The notes below the pieces were generated by a model. The model was given only the letters and a program-made list of their open reading frames with translations, had not been told where the DNA came from and searched no databases. The translations under genes were made by a program, and so were the position numbers. A stretch of 64,000 bases of DNA. It comes from Thamnaconus septentrionalis (Eukaryota > Chordata > Actinopteri > Tetraodontiformes > Monacanthidae). Below are positions 1-11,709 of this stretch, piece after piece. Location: contig CM020514.1 of assembly GCA_009823395.1 (NCBI GenBank), forward strand, positions 11,376,466-11,440,465, in the 5' to 3' direction. Positions within the stretch are counted from its first letter, which is position 1; every line of letters begins with the position of its first letter.

Positions 1-220
1 TGGAGACCTGAGGGAGGCCGATATGAACCTGTCTCCCGTCTGCTTCGGTTCCCATGGCAACAAGATAGAGTGAGGGGGGGTGGGGCGGGGGTTGTGGAAT
101 GTCTGCATCCATCGTTTCCTCTCGTTAAGCATCCTTACACAGAGATAGCAGACGGAGAGAGAGAGAGAGACAGAGAGAAGGCACTTGGTGAGTCAGGATG
201 CTCGCTCTCTTTGCGAGTGG

Positions 221-222
<2 letters not shown>

Positions 223-262
<40 letters not shown>

Positions 263-266
263 GTGC
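223..266. repeat. (GT)n microsatellite
   Basis: Pure then slightly interrupted GT dinucleotides. Confidence 0.95.
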
Positions 267-383
267 GCTGGGGGGCGGGGGGAGGTGTGTTTGGAGGTGG
301 TAACACGTGCTGTCACCTGCGTGCCCATGTCTCCCCCCCTGACCCTGCGAGACATGAACAATGTTGGAATGCACCCCAATATA

Positions 384-660
384 TTAAAGGTCCCATATTG
401 TGAAAAATTCCCCACCCCAGGATATAACTCCAAAAGAAAAAATAATTATTTTGCTGGCTCAACCACTCAGCAAAAATTAGCCCTTTGTGACATCACGCAC
501 GTCGTCACTGGGAGGTGAGGAAGCCCGAACTGAGCCTTGTTGCACGTGGTTGTAAACAGAGGGCTGAATAAGCTGTTTCAGGGGCCAAAAAAGGTTGTTA
601 CCCTTGAGTCTGAGATGTAAGACAAAGATGTGAAAATGTGAATAATATGGGATGTTTAAG
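384..660. mobile_element. TTAA-flanked MITE, family A
   Basis: It starts TTAAAGGTCCCATATT and ends AATATGGGATGTTTAA, an inverted repeat bounded by TTAA as in piggyBac-like nonautonomous elements. Inside are CCCTTTGTGACATCAC and AACAGAGGGCTGAATA, which recur in other copies in this window. Family name not assigned. Confidence 0.65.
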
Positions 661-3600
661 TCACGTACTGCATCCTGAGAAAATACAAGTGATGTTTAGT
701 TAAGTTTCCTCAAGCAAGTTCAATTTCAAACTGAATCCTATTTTGTTGTTGTTTTATTTTATTTTTTTTCATTTTAAAACTTTCACTCACAAGTGCTTAA
801 AAATAATGTCATATAAGGGGATATATTTTTGTTTCAGCGCATGTGTACCCCCAAATGTTGCCTGCATGCAAACTGTAGTAGTTGTAGCAACACTCCTCGA
901 TCTCCTTCGCTACTGAAAAGTTTTTCATGCAAACAGTTTTCTTAAGAATAATACTTCTGCGGTCTGTATGCAGATAATTGTTTAACAAAAAGGTGCAGGT
1001 GGGTGGAAAATTTGAAGAGGATCTAATTTTCATTACTTCAAAAGCAACCTTGGTCTCCAATGTTTTGCTTATTGAATTTTCTCCATTTTCCAAACACCCT
1101 TACTTTTGAAAATAGACTTTTAACCATGCAATGTCAGGGCAACTGTATATAAAATACCGCAGTGTCTTGCTTCCTTTTTAATAATCACCATCAGGACCGT
1201 TACCTCGCACTCCCTTTTCTGAGAGGAGCCGCAACTGTGGTGGGGCTTCAGCGTTTCCACTGTACAGGCCCGCAACCCTGTAGGCTTAATAGACTTGTAC
1301 ATTCATAAATCCTTCCCATTAGAAAGCAATCTAACCGTTCGTGCCTCTGATTAGTCATTAACGGTCCAGTTAGTGGAATGGTGAGACGCAGGTGGGTGGG
1401 CAAGTGCTTAGATCTCCGGGGTCTGCCTCGACTCGTTAATGATCAGTTAATTAACATTGTTTCAGTCCTCCAGCTTGTTTACACTCACCTGCCACAGGGA
1501 AGAGACAGAAAACAATGCTTGCAGGGGGGATGGAAGGGAGGGGACAGCAAACAAAGGGAAGTGGGCAGGGAAAAAATAGAAAAGACCAGCGGGTGCCGCC
1601 GAGGAGAGGATGCGGAAACACGCAACTCCGTCTTTGGGCTCATCAAATTTTTTTTGTAACTGGAGCCGCGACACGGCTAATTCAAAGGGTGGAGGGTGGA
1701 TGTGAGATTGTGTCACGGTGAGCGGGGGACTTTAGAGGAAGAGCAGAGGGAAAAAAAGAAAAGAGAACATAGCGAACACGGCAGAGGATGAGCCAAGTGG
1801 TCGCATCTCGGCTGCATCCACCATCATTAGGGATCTGTGAGGCAGCGCTCGCCTCTGTTACTCATAGCAACGCTGAACACCACGATAATAGGCTGACTGA
1901 TGATTGGTCGGGCTGCCGCACTCTGGCGCGTGACCTCACTGCTGTGTGCGAGGGAGCTCACTGTGTCAGTATTTTCACAGCCCGGGCCAGTTCTGGCATT
2001 CTTTTGCAGCGTTTATCCCGCTAATGAAACAAACCGTTGCGGGATGAGCCGGTGGCAGAGCCAGAAATGTTTCCTCAGGGTGGCCACAGGGTGAGATCAT
2101 GACTCACATAGGAGTGGCAATAAGCAGATGCCTGAAACGTCCATTATTATGGTTACTAGTAATTGCTCTTGTAGTTGTTTGTATTTTACTTACTTACTTA
2201 CTTACAAGGGTCAAACTTCCTATGAATTAAAGGACAGCAAATCTACCCCAATGTTAATATTAACAATAAACCAATATCTGGTTTTTCCTACTGTGCTGGG
2301 GTCAGGGTTATGGTTACATTACATTTTTTCTTTGAGTGTCTTAAACAACAACAATGTCGCACGCTGAGGAAGACTTGTTCAAACTTGATGCCTGTCAGTG
2401 AGATGAATAATCATCTTTGACATGGACACCTGAGTGTTGCTGGTTGGTTTTTTTTTATCTTTTCAATCAATCTGCCTCTTCAATTTTTCAACTTATTTTA
2501 GAGTGCGTGTTGCTTTCTATTTAATTTTTTAACCAGCATCCAGGCTCATCATTGAGTCAGAAATACATGAGTTAAAAACAATAATGTACATCAATCAACA
2601 AAGATCTGACTTGAGATGCTGCAGTGTGGAAGTGTAACACCTTTTGTCAAATGATCCCCCCCTTGCTGTGCCCCCTGTGGCCACCACTGGGCACCACCTA
2701 GCTCCACCCCTGGGATCCGCTCGATAGTCTGCAGGCGGTGCATAACAAACGTGCGCCTCCGTCATGTAACAGCGTATCGGCCTACCCACGGCCACCGGTC
2801 CGAGGCCGGCCGCGTGTCTGTTTTTGTTAATATTCCACTGTCCGTTTGTCAGAGAGATCAATAAAACATATCACATGGCCGGCCCACGCTCCTTCCCCTC
2901 CTCCCTGTGTCTACGCTGCGTCTCCCTGGCATAAGGCTGTTTATCGAAGCTTTAAATAATGCAGATGGTAATATGATAAGTTAACAGTCAGTGTCGGCGC
3001 TCAGACACTCACACGCTCTTCCCAACAGAAGACGTACACACGGCCCACGTCTTTTGGCAGGGAGACGGACACACACGCAAAATATCACTCGCAGTGAACT
3101 ACGTATGATTCAGTTTTCTTATTTTTTTTCTCTCTCTCTGCTCCACCAGTGATTTAAATGTAACGTTGGGTAAAATCTGGACTTTGTTTCCGCGCCTCCA
3201 AAAGTATTCTGGGTTAGTCATGCCAGAGAGTTGCAGCACTTGAGAGCTGGAACATCGACCTGAAGAGCTTTGCTGGTGTGCATGTCTAATGCAACCCAGT
3301 CTGGGAATACTGCCAGTCTACTGTTTTTCCACCAGTGGGGCTTTATCGGGCGCACGCACACACACATACACAGAGGCAGAAGCAGAGAGAGACGGGTGTG
3401 GGGCAGTATATGTGTGCATGCCTGTGTGTGTGTATGTGGGTGCGCGTGCGTGAGAATGCAAGAGAGACTGAGCTTTGTGGTGTGTCACTGATCTCTGCCA
3501 GCATGCACAAACACGTCCCATGTAGCCGCGGCCTGCTTGTCAAAAGTCACAAATATGCGGCGCACGTCCCCTTGATTCTGTGTCCTGTGTCATCCATCCC

Positions 3601-3859
3601 GTAATGCCCGTCGCCCGTAAAAGCCAGCGTTGCTAATGCTTTTCAGGCGGCCAACGCTGCACTTATATGCTGTGTTCATACACCGAGAAAAGGACGGGGA
3701 CTCCACAACAAAGGTTCAGCCAAGGCTAATGCTAATTGACTTAGTGGCTTCAAATGTAAAAAAAAACTAAAGAGCTGCCTGAAGAGGTAGTCAGAGTAAA
3801 CATTCAAGAAATGGTTCTACTGTCTGTTTCCTCCAATGCTCACATACTACAGGCAGTTT

Positions 3860-3960
3860 CTGATCTTTAATTTGTCACTAACCTGAAAGAGGTCCCGGTG
3901 ACCTATCAGTGCTCATTGTGACATCACAAAGGGGAGATTTCCAGAGCGAATGTCTGTTCA
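3860..3960. mobile_element. MITE family A fragment
   Basis: It carries CATTGTGACATCACAAAGGG at 3915-3934 preceded by CTATCAGTGCT, the same words as the copy at 52452-52480. The ends are not clear. Confidence 0.4.
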
Positions 3961-4432
3961 TTGATAGCTTGGAGACAAATGTTAAATGTGCAATGTTTTT
4001 TGTTTGAAAACCTTTTTACTTTGAATTTGATATTTCAATATTCAATATTTTTGGTATGAACTATCCTACAGATATTGTACATTTGTATTTTTGACTAGTG
4101 ATTTTTAACACAATTGCTGCGTTTACTTTGTACCCGTCAGTCCGTAAGTCTCAGCAAAATCGGTTAAACCAGCTGACTTTGAAACATATGCATACACTCA
4201 GTAATTTTCTGTTACCGTGCACATGCCACCCTATTGAGAGAGTAACCAGCTATGTTATGAAATCACATTCATCGATGTACTGTACCTCAGTTTTCAAATT
4301 ACTGAACAACATTTGAACGACTGCGCACATGCAGGGCTTGAGCTCCCATCGTCAAAGGGGAACTTCTGGCTTTGTAAAAACATCTGCGCTTTGAAAGCCT
4401 TATGTCACTTTGCAGAGAAGCACAGAAATGGG

Positions 4433-4468
4433 CACACACACAAACACACGCGCGCACACACACATGCG

Positions 4469-4507
<39 letters not shown>

Positions 4508-4509
4508 AG
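4433..4509. repeat. (CA)n imperfect microsatellite
   Basis: CA dinucleotides interrupted by CG and AA. Confidence 0.9.
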
Positions 4510-5074
4510 TCAGGTCAGCTAATAATACATGCACTTAAACACCACTTCATTTAATTTCCATGTCATGATTATACATTGGGCAGGATTTTTTAATGCAACT
4601 TGATTAAATATTGAGGAGGACTACTCTCATATTGCATGTCCATCATATTACACCGTTCCTCAGAGGCCAGTGATGGTCTGATAAGTGTGTGTGTGCGCGC
4701 GTGTGCACGCAGAGTTTGTGTGTGTGTCTTGTCATATTTAATGTATAATCCAAATTCAGGGACTGCATTGAGTCAAACTGATCCATTCCTGCACACACGG
4801 TGGACCTGTTTAGGTACGTGACTGGATATTTACATATCCGTGTACAATAGCATTTAATATATGTAAATGTTATCATGTTCATAAACAAATAAGTGTGAAG
4901 TCAAATAGCTCCACCCGTGCGTGCCCACAGTCGTACAACTACACAAACAGAAGAACACAGCTTGACAATATAAGATTAGATTAGGTATGTTCTGTGTATG
5001 AATGAGCTGTTGGACCTACTAATTAAGACACAAAGTTACCCGTTAGCAGGATTTAAACAATTATTCTTTTGTCA

Positions 5075-5124
5075 CTGGCCACACCCATTGGCCAGCGACT
5101 CCCCTGGCCAATGGGTGTGGCCAG
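5075..5124. repeat. Perfect 21-bp inverted repeat with 8-nt spacer
   Basis: Arms at 5075-5095 and 5104-5124 are exact reverse complements. Each begins CTGGCC and ends GGCCAG, with an inverted CCAAT (ATTGG) and a CACCC word inside. GCCAGCGAC follows both arms. It could form a strong hairpin or cruciform. Confidence 0.9.
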
Positions 5125-5400
5125 CGACAACACCAACAGACAAGTAGTCCATCCTTTGGATTCAGACCAACTCTCATCTAAAGCCCATTTGGAAGTCACT
5201 GGTCTGTTGTCTTTTGTTAATAGGCCCTTAGAACTGAGAGATACTCAGACTTGTACCTCATATTGGCCACACGCCTGTTTCCACAGTACAGTGTTTTGCA
5301 TGTTTTGCGTTTTGCTTTCGATGCAAACATCACCGCTGAGCAGTTTACCATCATCGCTGATTTTACAAATCAATGCCTTGGTTCCAATAACATTGTGTGT

Positions 5401-5401
<1 letters not shown>

Positions 5402-5450
<49 letters not shown>
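5402..5450. repeat. (CA)n microsatellite
   Basis: About 24 uninterrupted CA units. Confidence 0.95.
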
Positions 5451-5455
<5 letters not shown>

Positions 5456-5994
5456 TAAATTGAGAGGAATACAACAGCGACTTAATACTTTATTTTTATT
5501 TAAAATATTTTTGTGTATTTACTTAATAAAACAAAAATAAATAAACAAAATAATAAACAAATAATAAATAATAACGTACTAAATATCAGATTACAAGCAA
5601 ATTCTACAGACTCTTAGATTTATCATACACGCATGATTTCTTTGGATTTACACTGACTTTTTCTCTTTTTCAAATCATCGCTCAACCGGAACTACCAGCG
5701 TTGATTAATCAATCATCAAAATAAAAGTATGGACGCTATGACATTTTTAATGATTCCGACGATGAATCGATTTGGCACTAATGCTCACGGTCGCTTATAT
5801 CCCCCTCTATCTCTCTCTCAGACCCTCCTGTGGACAGTAATTTGGGACTCATAATAATTTTATAACGAGGCACATGCGAACTCTGCACTTTCCCAGCGGG
5901 GATGAGAGCTTCCACAAGTTTGACGCTCTACTACTCCCAAGTTTTCTCTCTCTCTCTCTTTTCTTTCTCGTGTACGGAAGTTTGACGTCACCCG

Positions 5995-6042
5995 AGAGAG
6001 AGAGAGTGAGAGAGGGAAAGAGAGTGAGAGAGAGAGAGAGAC
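5995..6042. repeat. (GA)n imperfect tract
   Basis: GAGA units with GT and GG interruptions inside the CpG-rich candidate promoter. Confidence 0.85.
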
Positions 6043-6784
6043 GGGGCAAAGAGAGCCACTTCAAGTGTCTTTGAACACGTTTCGCCATTAAGTCACTGAT
6101 ATGCGGCCATTATTCCTGATTGACTGAGGCCGGGTTTTTTTTTCTTTCTTTCTCTTTCACTGGAACGGACTCGTGTGTCTCGCCGCCGCTGGGCCGACCG
6201 ACAGAACCGTTCTCACTGGCACACAGACCTGACCTAGAATTGCTACTTAGAATTCGGGCGAAACCATCTCGCCGGAGCGGAGAGGGGTGGGGGTGGGGAG
6301 ACGACGACAGGAAATCTTGACTGGGATGTAATGGAGTATAGGACCACTGGAAAGCCGTGGCGAAACGGGGGGGTGGGAAGAGTGAGACACCTTTCTTTTT
6401 TTTATTTTTTTATTTTTTAAAACAATGTCTCCGTCCGTGACCATGTCGTGGCTTTAATAAGTCCACGAATTGAACGCGTCGACGGTGGTGGACGAGTTGG
6501 AATATATGCTAACGCTCCAGGTGAGGCGTTTGTGTGTATATGTATGTCTATGTATGTGTGTGTGTGTGTGTGTGTGTGTTTTCCCCTCCTGCGCATTTTT
6601 TCCAGGTGTAAAGTGCCCGTAGCAGGGCTTCGCCTCCTGGCAACCGGGCACAAGCGGGGGTCCTCCTTCCCGGGGACATCTCACTCCGGTATCCGTTCTT
6701 CTTCCCTGCCTCTGGTCCCCCCCTCCACCCCCCACACACCCTCACCTCCACCACCCCCCCACCACCACCGAAAGGGCTGGCTAG

Positions 6785-6788
<4 letters not shown>

Positions 6789-6826
<38 letters not shown>
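6789..6826. repeat. A38 homopolymer
   Basis: 38 consecutive A on the plus strand; its length in an assembly should be treated with caution. Confidence 0.9.
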
Positions 6827-6828
<2 letters not shown>

Positions 6829-8747
6829 CACGTCGTTGTCTGGCCTGGCAAGACAAGCGAGCAGCAGCAGCAAGCCCACAGCCGTTTTCCAGCCGCGAAT
6901 TCTCCTCTCGTAGGAGCGAGCGAGCGAGCCGAGCGCTACCGAGAGCGGATTTTTCAACCATGTTTTTCAGCGTGGTGTCGAACCCGCGGAGAAATGCTGC
7001 TTTTTAGCCCGTGATAATGGAGTACCCGCCCGTTGCTGGTTGAAGAGGGGGGTAAAAAAAAATGGAAAAGGGATACAATGCAGCACGCATGTTGTGCATT
7101 CTTCGGGAGAACCACGCCGCTGGTATTGTGTATGCCTTTATTTTATTTTATTTTTTTTACGTAAATGATTGTGTGCGCGCGCGAGTGTGTGATATGGATT
7201 TATAAACGCGGAGCGAGATTATAGGCCTCGGCTTGCTGATTGTGTCGGCCAGCCATATCATCTAGTGCCGAGCGATTTAATTGTTGCATTGTTAACGGAG
7301 CTAGCGCAACTTGAACACAATCGTAAGCCTTTAGCCGAGGGAGGGGGGCCCTTAATGGTTTGTTTAAAGGCGGAACAAATAGCAACCGTGTATTTTCCCC
7401 CTCTACCCCCCGTGTGTGTGTATGTATGTGTGTGTGTGTGTCTCTGTATGTGTGTGTTTTGCTCGAGGACGACGTCGTTGTTCTCGCTTGTCGAGCCGCC
7501 GTCCAGTGCCTCCCTCTTCGGGGAAGACTTTGTTTGCGCTGGCCGACGCTCCATGAATGCAAGTGCTGAAGTCTTCCCTTCCCCCCCTCCCCAGCTCTCT
7601 GGCGAAACAGGAACAACTTCTTTTAGGAAAAGGGGGAAAAAAAGTTCCTGGAGTTTCAAGCGCCATGGAATTACTTTGTCCGCCAAGAGTTGTCCAGCAG
7701 TGAGGCGCTGAGATTTCAGGGAGAGGAAAGTGGGGGGAGAAGAAGAAGTCTGAGTCCCTTGAGTTGTTGTGTTTGCTTTTGCGTTTGCTTTGGGAGTTTT
7801 AGGTTTGTACATGTCTTTGTGTGTTTTTCTTTCTTTCCTTTTTTTTTTTTTTTTTTAGGAGGGGGGCGACTTCCTCGAGAAAGTTGTGTGGCATTGTGCT
7901 TGTGCTACCTTGGCAGGACCAGGGAGCTAAACATAGCAAAGAGTGCCTTTAGTTTTTTATTTTGGCTTTTCCCTGGGAATTTCTGACTGGACTCGTGAGA
8001 GTAAATCCACAGGTCCCACTGTGAAAACGTTGACTCCGGTGGGTTTTTCTTTTGGGATTTCAACTCCAGTTTGTGATCTTCTTCATTTCACATTCATGGA
8101 CTTTGAATGTCCAAATAAAGGTGTTTTTTTTGTTCATTTCATGAACAAATTTTGAGGGAGAATGACAGCAAATATATGCCCGTCTTCACATTTTTTCTTC
8201 ATCCTGGCGTCTGGTCCCCCTCACCTGAAGTCTCACTGGCTGATTTGATGTGTTAAAAGTTTGCCCAGTCTCTCATAAAACTAATGATCCAGAGTGACTT
8301 CTGATTTCAGAGGCAGGACCTCAGTGTCTTTTCCACGGACCATTTAGAAGCGTACCTGCCAGTTGCTTCGACTGAACTGCAGACCACCCTATTACTCGAG
8401 TCTGGTGTCATCAATTGCTAGGCAACAATGCTGTCAGACACCAGTTTACATCTCTGCCTTGAGTATGTTTCATATCTATCTTTCCTGCGGTCACTAATCC
8501 TACCTGGCTGTCTTTAGATTATCAAGGAGGAGGGAAATAAATAGACTCACTTTTACTTTCACATGTTGCCCGCTAAAAACTGGACCATTTGAAATACGTT
8601 AACACCTTTCTTTCTGCAGATGACGCATAAATCTGCACAGACTGCGTATTGACAACGCATCAAAGTCGCCGTCGTTATTGACTGAATTTGTTTTGGCTGC
8701 TGCTGTTTTCATCTGATGAGCAAAAGTTTCTCTCCCTGTCCCCGCAG

Positions 8748-8914
8748 ATGTGAATGAATTGCGGCTGTAGAGTGTCGTGAGTGGGCCCGGTACCTGCGCA
8801 GCCTCCGTGGCTGACTGGGAGGAGCCGAGTGGGGAGCCGACACCAGTGCCCAGTGGACCTGACACCTGGTTCTCCATATGAGGCCCTGCTGAAAGGGCAG
8901 GGGGGGCTTCTGAG
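8748..8914 (+). other. Candidate noncoding 5' exon of bcl9
   Basis: TTTCTCTCCCTGTCCCCGCAG ends at 8747 in the manner of a strong acceptor, and TCTGAG|GTAAAA at 8914/8915 is a good donor. The 167 nt between are markedly GC-richer than their flanks. The exon starts with ATGTGA, a start codon followed at once by stop, then two more short upstream ORFs (ATGAATTGC..., ATGAGGCCCTGCTGA). It would splice to the 22416 exon. There is no transcript evidence. Confidence 0.4.
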
Positions 8915-11671
8915 GTAAAACTCACTCACATTTGCCGCTCTTCTTTTTGTTTGCAGTGCCACACTGCATCTACACACATCTCTGATTGTTTTTTGTCTTT
9001 TTTTTTATAAGCACACGTCCATTACAGGCTGCAAAATAGAATCCTTCTGTTTTTAGAAATACTGTATCAGTAAATACTAAGTTAAGGTACTATTGGATGT
9101 GGGAGCAGCATGTGACTGAAACCACCAGCCAGTATTTGCATTGGAGATCCAACAATGCTGCGGTGTGTGGTGTCAAGTCTTTCTCCTAGTGAGTCGAGCA
9201 GCTTTGCCATATTTGAAACAGAGCATATGCAAACTTATTTATTTTATTTTATTTTTTTACCTCTCAACCCCACATGCACCGTTTCCACAGCAATTGAAAA
9301 AAGTGCAGCAGGACGCTGCCGCTGTGATGCAGTTGCAACAACCCTGGCACACTCTCTTCTCTTCCTATCTCTGTGACATTTATCTGCGGACGTGCCCACA
9401 TTGATAGCTGCTTTCTAATGAGAGAGGCCTTCAGTTGGAGTGTTGCTGCTACCCTTGCGCGGTCGCCCTTGATGCTCGAGGAAGCGGCTTAAGGAAACGG
9501 ACCTGCGAGTAGCCGGCCGATGTTTGGTCTCGTGCTGTGACCCGCGCATGCTGAGGATGCATCCGTGGTCGGGGCGCTCTTCCCTGGAACGACGTCCCGG
9601 CTGTCCGTCCCCTGTCTGATTCGTAGCGTGTTAACCAAAAACCACAGTGAGGTGAAGGACGCAAGGAAATGGATATTGATGTTAAGTGGCTGAGGGTTTA
9701 TTTTCCCCCTATGTGTGTCGGCGTCTCTCTTTTCCCTGCACTCGTTTGCTTCATAGGTTTTCTAATTAAAACTCACAGGGCCAGTGTTGTGTGTGACATG
9801 AAGGGATATGAGGGCTGGTGCGTCCCATCGGCTCTGCAGCGGATGGCAGCATGTTTCCCTCCACATCTACACGGTGTCTTAGTTACATCGCAGCCCTTTT
9901 CCTTGGCTTAAGATGCACATTTTCTCAGTTTCCTTTTTACAACCTCTTTTACTGCGATCTATACTTATTCTCCTTAACTAAGGAGCGTTAACATCCAGTA
10001 CAATAAACTAATTTCCCATTTAACCATGTTTGTACAAATGCACTCATTCACAATTACTTAAAGAGTTTAGTTAATCCCCCGCCAGACTGTAATGATTGAC
10101 ATACCTCCGCTGTACAGAAACTCTGTCATATTCCCACAGGGCAGGATGAGCACATTATGGATTTTAACTCCACTTGCAAGTTCACATTGAAGAGTGGAAA
10201 TGCAAAAACATTGTGATTTTCTTCTGTATATAGGATATTTGCATCCTAGTTTGTAGAACTAAGTTTGGCACTTATTTTTAACTTATCATGGTTAGATTTT
10301 CATTGGCATGAAGTGCCTGCTGAATAGAAGATCCAGCAAGTTATTTTCATGCAAAATTAAGATTTGACGAGACTGGAAGCAACGTCAGGCCAGTTCTTTC
10401 TCATTCAAGTGTGTTTACAAAACAAAAACAACAGCTTGTGAGACCTCTTTATAGTGTGAAAAGAGAAAATATTGTGGGCAACTTTATTTGCATCTAAAAA
10501 CTTCCAAATTTACTCACTGTGTGTAGTTGGGAAGAAGTTTAGTATGACAGTGGTGATGGCGCAAGGAGTGTGCTGCCAATTTTAATTTGAAAGTTCAAAG
10601 AGGAAAACATCTAATGAGCACAAGCCACCTGCAGCCTTGACCAACACACTAACTGAACCTTGATTCCTAAACTGATCATCTTTTTCATATAGCGGTGGTG
10701 TTTTTCAATTTAATGGTGGCTACTAAACAACATAGCTGGTGTCTCATTCAGTTAGTAATTCGGGGTTGCACCGTTTTTCCCTCTCTTTTAAGTTACTGAA
10801 ATACACTCGAGCTGTCCCTGCTTACAGGACTCGCTTTGAGCTGCTGTATTGCCAGCTGTCACTAGTCAACTTAGTTTAAAGGGATGATTTACTTAATTTA
10901 CTCCTAGCCAGCGCAGGCTCAGAGATAAAACCACAATCTAACGTTTGGCTTTTCACAAGAACTTTAGTTTCTCCTGAGCAGCTCCGAATAATCAAATGAA
11001 TCTGAGGTGCAGACGCGTAGAGCTTGGACACTGCGCCACTGTTGTCTTCTTCCATTTCACTTTGTATATACCTACAGGTTGTGTTCGTTTGCCTCGCTAC
11101 ATCAGGAAGGAGAAGAGAACCAGATATTCAGGTTTCTCGTGGCATCATAACCTGTGACACAATTTGCAGAGCTTGGTTTAATTTCCCAGTTTACCATTAA
11201 CTGATGTGCATCGTACATTTAATCTGCAGCAGCTTTAGTGTGAGATTTCTCAGCAAACCACCAAGCGAGGAACAGGCGTATGCTAATTATTCTTTGCCTC
11301 CGTTAGTGAAGCGTAATGATGTAATTTCTCATTTGTGGTTAATAATGAGTCTTAGGATTTAGAAATTTGGCTTAAGTAAAAATCAATAGGAAATAATGAT
11401 TTTTTTAAAAACTTGTATATACTTAAGTGCAAGAACAATCTTCAATTCAAAACAATATTGCTACACTTTTGGGCCTAAAGTATTTGTCTTCCAGCGACTC
11501 TTATCATTCACTGACTTTTAATGGAGCAAAATGGCAAAATGCCCACATGTCTTTATGTCGACCTGTGGAACTGGTGATGGTGTCCACTCTGCACAGGCAT
11601 GTTCTGTGTGGGTGTGCTATGTCAATAGCAGGAGTGCCGTTCCCCCTGATAGAATTCGGTGAATTATACAC

Positions 11672-11674
<3 letters not shown>

Positions 11675-11703
<29 letters not shown>
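11675..11703. repeat. (TA)n microsatellite
   Basis: About 14 TA units followed by an A run. Confidence 0.9.

Positions 11704-11709
<6 letters not shown>

Larger units (their letters stand above)
1..5839. other. Intergenic region upstream of bcl9
   Basis: No gene was recognised. It carries GT/CA tracts (223-266, 4433-4509, 5402-5450), a TTAA-flanked MITE (384-660), a second fragment of that family near 3860-3960, and a perfect inverted repeat (5075-5124). Open frames are microsatellite artefacts. Confidence 0.6.
5840..7700 (+). promoter_or_regulatory. CpG-rich segment, candidate bcl9 promoter and first exon
   Basis: After AT-rich DNA, the sequence becomes rich in CG dinucleotides with GA/CT tracts (5950-6045), typical of a vertebrate housekeeping promoter. 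A strong donor, CTCCAG|GTGAGG, lies at 6520/6521 and could end a noncoding first exon. There is no TATA box that I would trust. It is the most upstream such segment on the bcl9 side, but a 38-A run at 6789-6826 and other low-complexity sequence make the exact exon uncertain. Confidence 0.35.

Noticed and set aside
6448..7014. 188-codon frame in the CpG-rich region
   Set aside because: It runs through a GT tract and the A38 run (poly-Lys), so its openness is due to simple repeats.
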